The notes beneath the pieces were generated by a model. It saw only the letters and a program-made list of their open reading frames with translations, searched no databases and was not told the DNA's origin. The position numbers and the translations under genes are program-made. From Sebastes aleutianus (taxonomy: Eukaryota > Chordata > Actinopteri > Perciformes > Sebastidae), in contig CAKAKS010000031.1 of the NCBI GenBank assembly GCA_916700875.1, forward strand, positions 12,721,124 to 12,785,123: a stretch of DNA of 64,000 bases, given 5' to 3'. Within the stretch, counting starts at the first letter, position 1. Every line of letters starts with the position of its first letter. Of the stretch, positions 60,353-64,000 are shown in pieces.

Positions 60353-62814
60353 ACTTACATCTATAGTAGCGGTAGAGCAGCAATAATATTTTTGATATAT
60401 TTTGATAAGAGGACAAAGAAACCCTGATCATTTCAGAAACATGCTGGGCTTTTCTGATTTCACAACAGTTGCAGAAACGAGTGTGAGGCTCTTGGAGAGA
60501 GAGAGAGAGAGACCTAGAGAGAGGGGGTTGTCTGTGTGTGTGTGTCTCTGACAAGAGAGCATAAATCTGGGTAATATATCTGTGCTGACACAACACTACA
60601 GCTCCTGCCCACACACAAGCATATGACATGTGACCCCACCCCGAGACACACACACACACTCAAGCACACATCAGTACACTAGTGATCCATCCAGTATAGT
60701 CAGTCTACTAGACCCCTTTTAAGCTAATTGGTTCTACAGCGGTGATGCAAGCAAAGCTCATTACAGGCCGCCTGACACAGTCACTTCTGGAAACACGCCT
60801 CTCTGCTCCTTAAGTATGTAAATAAAAGCTCTTAGACATTTTTAATTAAAACAAAATGGCTTAAATATTTTTAGGCCCATATATTTAGTCGAAACATTAA
60901 ATGTATGTACATATGAAAGCATTACATGTGTGTGACCTGCACATAAAAGTGAACTGTGTTCGACCCACTACATCAGCATTTATTCTATCACGCAGAATAA
61001 CTTCATTACATCCTTTGATCAAAGACTGAGCCTATCCCAGCGTCTTTCCATTGAGCCAAAATGATAAATGTCACCCCTTTATTTCAGTATATAATGTTTA
61101 CTTCATTATTAAACATGCAGTATCTTCTCAGGCTGCCATCACTGAGACCCATGTTACACCCTTCCAACAAGTTTCAGGAAAATCAGGTTGGTAGTTTTTC
61201 AGTAAGCCTCCTGCAAAAAAAGATAAACGTACCAAACCGGAAATATAACCTCCTTGGCCGAGGCAATTATAAAGCTGTACAGTAATTGACTAAGTAGTAA
61301 CTGTGATAATAGCGTATTCTTCTAAATAACCCTGGCATCCTCTTATAAAAAGTAAACAAAATGTAACACAGAGAAAATCTAAATGTATGTGCATATGAAT
61401 AAAGTATAGCTTTAAAGCAAGTGTCAAAAAGCAGACAGCTACTGAAGCAATCCAGTGTTCTGAATCCTGCAAAACAATTGATTCTACTAAAAAGTTGTCA
61501 GTCTCCTAAAAACTTATAATAAGGTTACTTTTTTGGCTTTCTGTAATTCTGGGTCAGGATCTTTTTTTTTTTTTTAAAGACAGACCTGAAAGCAGTCTGT
61601 CTACATCTTCTGTCTTCGACAGGCATCAAGTCTTTCGCTGTGATTGATTTTCTGATCATTGCCTTCATTACATCATGCTTTGCAGAGAATTAAACTCGGA
61701 TCACTGGTCAGATTGTCATACTATGTTTAAGACATCATCTTTTTTACTCCGTTCTCATTTCAACTAACATGATCTTTGAAGTCTCCTCTATTATACATAA
61801 ATTTTTCTTCACATTCTTCCTATCTTGCCCTGTTTTTCTTTTTACTTTTGTTCCCCTCAGCCCTCACCTCCTCCTGCTACCCTCCTGTTCTTCCTCCTGT
61901 TACCTGTAACGGAAGCATGGGTGCAGATGTTTCTTAATCAGACTCTTCAGGTTGAATCTCATTTTAAGATTATCAAGGCATGCACTGCAATGGCTGTTAA
62001 AATGATGTCATTTAAAGTTGCCAAAAGAGGAAGAAAAGTAGATATTGTGAAAATTAAAGAGTTGTCAGTCACAGTCAAATTCAGGAGCTCATTGCAGGTG
62101 CTGGTTTGAGTGGTATCACCACCTGAAAGTCAGTGTCTGAATTATGCAAAGCTTCAAGATGTGATAAACAAATCTACAATATTAGGCAGTCTTTTGCATC
62201 AGTCTTTTGAGTGTAAACCAAAGTACATAATGCATTTATAAATCCTCAATGAAGGTTATTAGTTTGGCAAAGAGTGGTAATTTAACAAATCCTAGTTCCT
62301 CTAAAGTTGGAGATGTAAAATAAAAAATCCCTTTCCTTCTCCGTCTCCTCTCTGTCCTCCCCTCTCATTTCCTGTCTTCTTCACACATCTTGTTTCATCC
62401 TTTTTTTATCCTATTTCTTCACTCATGTCTGCATCACTTCCCTCCCCTTTTCCAGCTCTTCTTCCTCCTTTTCTTTCCAGCTTGCTTCATTAAGTGTCTA
62501 CCTTAATGTCAAACGTTTGACCCTTTCCTCCTGTCCCCATCGTCTTCTTCCTTTGCTCCTTGTCTCTTGCATTTCAATAAGTTTAGAGGTTTACAACTGG
62601 CATCCTTGTCAAGATTACCATCACTCTGACTGCCCACACACCTCCAGCAGAGGATGCAAGGAAAAGCTGACAGGCATGTGTGTGTGTGCATGTAGTTTTT
62701 CTTTAATAGTGCTGACAACTTCTTGCAGATTTGGACTAAAAAGGAGTAACATATTCAAACATTCATTTTTAGCAAAACTAAATACTGCAGCATTGAAGAG
62801 TAAACCCTAAAGGT
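60353..62814. other. Non-coding stretch, GA and CT-rich parts
   Basis: (GA) tract at about 60494-60512, a T run at 61561-61575 and pyrimidine-rich sequence at 62330-62570. Frames at 61825-62109 and 62517-62810 show no recognisable domain. Confidence 0.45.
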
Positions 62815-63265
62815 GGCTTTTAGGGTTGACAATGTTGTTGATCTGCTGGTTAGTCCACCACTTTGGTCCATCTCGGCTAGTATTTTATTGGGTGAATTGC
62901 AATGGAATTTTGTACAGACACTCATGGTGCCCAGAAGATGATCTGGTTATCCCTTGGCTTTACCTCTAGTGTCACCATGAGGTTGACGTTTTTTTTTCTT
63001 TTTTGTGACATATTTGACAACTATTAGATGGATTTCCATTTGGTACAGACATTCATGTTCCCCTCAGGACAGAGGTAAATTTGGTGATCCCCTAACTTTT
63101 CCACAAATAGCATCATCTGGTCAAAATCCTAAATACCTGTAGAAGTAATGACATTCCCATCAGCGTCAGCTGCACTATGTGTTTTGTGCTGATTTGAAAA
63201 TGTAAGCATACACACTAAACTAAAATTATGAACATTGGAACCATTATACCTGCTTAACAGTAGCA
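62815..63265 (+). mobile_element. Dispersed percomorph repeat, copy 2
   Basis: Matches 30852-31545: accactttggtcca, attgcaatggaattttgtac, acattcatgttcccctcagg, ttggtgatcccctaactttt, and taatgacattcccatcagcg. More diverged than copy 1, and its right end has lost most of the gctaacat phrases. Confidence 0.75.
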
Positions 63266-64000
63266 TGTTCCTTAACATAGCATTAAATGACACACGAAAA
63301 GCTTAATATACATTTCAATCAGGAGAGACTCGTATGAATTGAATGGTGATTTATTACAAAGTGCACAAATTTATGAATAGTAACAGTCTTTGGCGATTTA
63401 GACCCAATGTGACATAATAAGGGGGAAGTGATGCCGTAGTTGGATTTAGGATTATTCCCCCCGGGTCTAGACACTGGTGATGGTGGTAGTGAAGATTGAT
63501 GCAGATCCGATGAATGAAGTGGAGCAGGATTGCTCTGATTGGATGAATCTGGAGGTGTTGAGGTGGTGGAGGGTCGCATCAGGTTGTGCTGATACTGACA
63601 CTGAAAACAGCATAGAGGAGAACGTTTTTTAAACTTTTGACAGCAACAATGTGATTGGTTTAGGGAGATATGGCAAGATCTGATTGGTCACTGAAAAGAG
63701 AGACGCCCATAATCGGCTGACATAGTATTAGCCCATGAGAGAGAGACCCAGAATGAATGAGAATGAATGAGATTGCACCCCTAGTCTTCCTGACTGAATG
63801 TACGCATAAGCTTCATTATCATGACACGTGGAATGTCCTTAAAATGCCGTGCTATTTATAGTCTTCTTGATGCAAATGTGGTATAATACGGCCTCACGGA
63901 GACGCCAGAATGCCTGTAGGCTATAGGCTACTTTTACTGTGTTTCATGTTGCCAGTGTATTGCAACATCACATTCTGTACCTGTATGCAAAGCCTATTAA
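63266..64000. other. Non-coding end of window, possible dispersed repeat
   Basis: 63330-63735 (with gcaggattgctctgattgg and gatctgattggtcactg) looks like a fish dispersed repeat I may recall, but I cannot define its ends. The 86-codon minus-strand frame there (proline/serine-rich) has no domain. The final 250 bp are unique. Confidence 0.35.

Noticed and set aside
63319..63579. Proline/serine-rich 86-codon minus-strand frame
   Set aside because: No domain, and the sequence resembles a dispersed fish repeat.
1..64000. CRISPR array or bacterial operon
   Set aside because: Repeats here are microsatellites, a minisatellite and transposons. There are no regularly spaced repeat-spacer units and no prokaryotic gene layout.

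Overview
Vertebrate nuclear DNA, almost certainly from a teleost and probably a percomorph (spiny-rayed) fish. The evidence is many TG/CA, GA and AT microsatellites, tRNA-derived SINE structure, 5'-truncated non-LTR retrotransposon pieces, and many short terminal-inverted-repeat (TIR) elements and dispersed sequences that I recognise as typical of percomorph genomes. Nothing looks prokaryotic or plasmid-borne. I found no host protein-coding exon, rRNA gene, functional tRNA gene or CRISPR array that I can defend. The open reading frames are short (longest 243 codons). They come from low-complexity tracts, from a tandem repeat or from transposon remnants, so the window reads as intergenic desert or the inside of a very large intron.

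Layout. 0-7 kb: a ~1.1-kb TIR element (495-1627) with a hairpin near its left end, simple repeats, and a 750-bp minisatellite of a 13-bp unit (5448-6200) that seems to have grown inside a dispersed repeat. 8-9.2 kb: a long-TIR element carrying a younger SINE bounded by a perfect 17-bp target-site duplication. 9.5-16 kb: purine-rich blocks, two short TIR elements and a ~360-bp duplication. 18.7-22.5 kb: two broken LINE ORF2 fragments flanking two further TIR elements. 25-30 kb: a TIR element and a three-layer nest (27.8-29.8 kb) ending with a solo LTR. 30-64 kb: scattered copies of the same repeat families, a fold-back element (33.7 kb), an inverted-repeat pair (46.0-46.6 kb), a 3' LINE tail with the last codons of ORF2 (60.1 kb), and AT-rich unique stretches, some of which could be conserved non-coding elements.

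Because no host genes are visible, nothing can be said about a pathway. The informative content is the history of the mobile elements: the same families recur at several places, so nesting order, internal duplication and fold-back formation can be read directly. I did not find a new biological system. The most unusual items are the minisatellite with its inferred origin, the fold-back derivative, the nested insertions with recognisable target duplications, and the inverted-repeat pair. Family identities rest on memory and within-window comparison, not on a database search.
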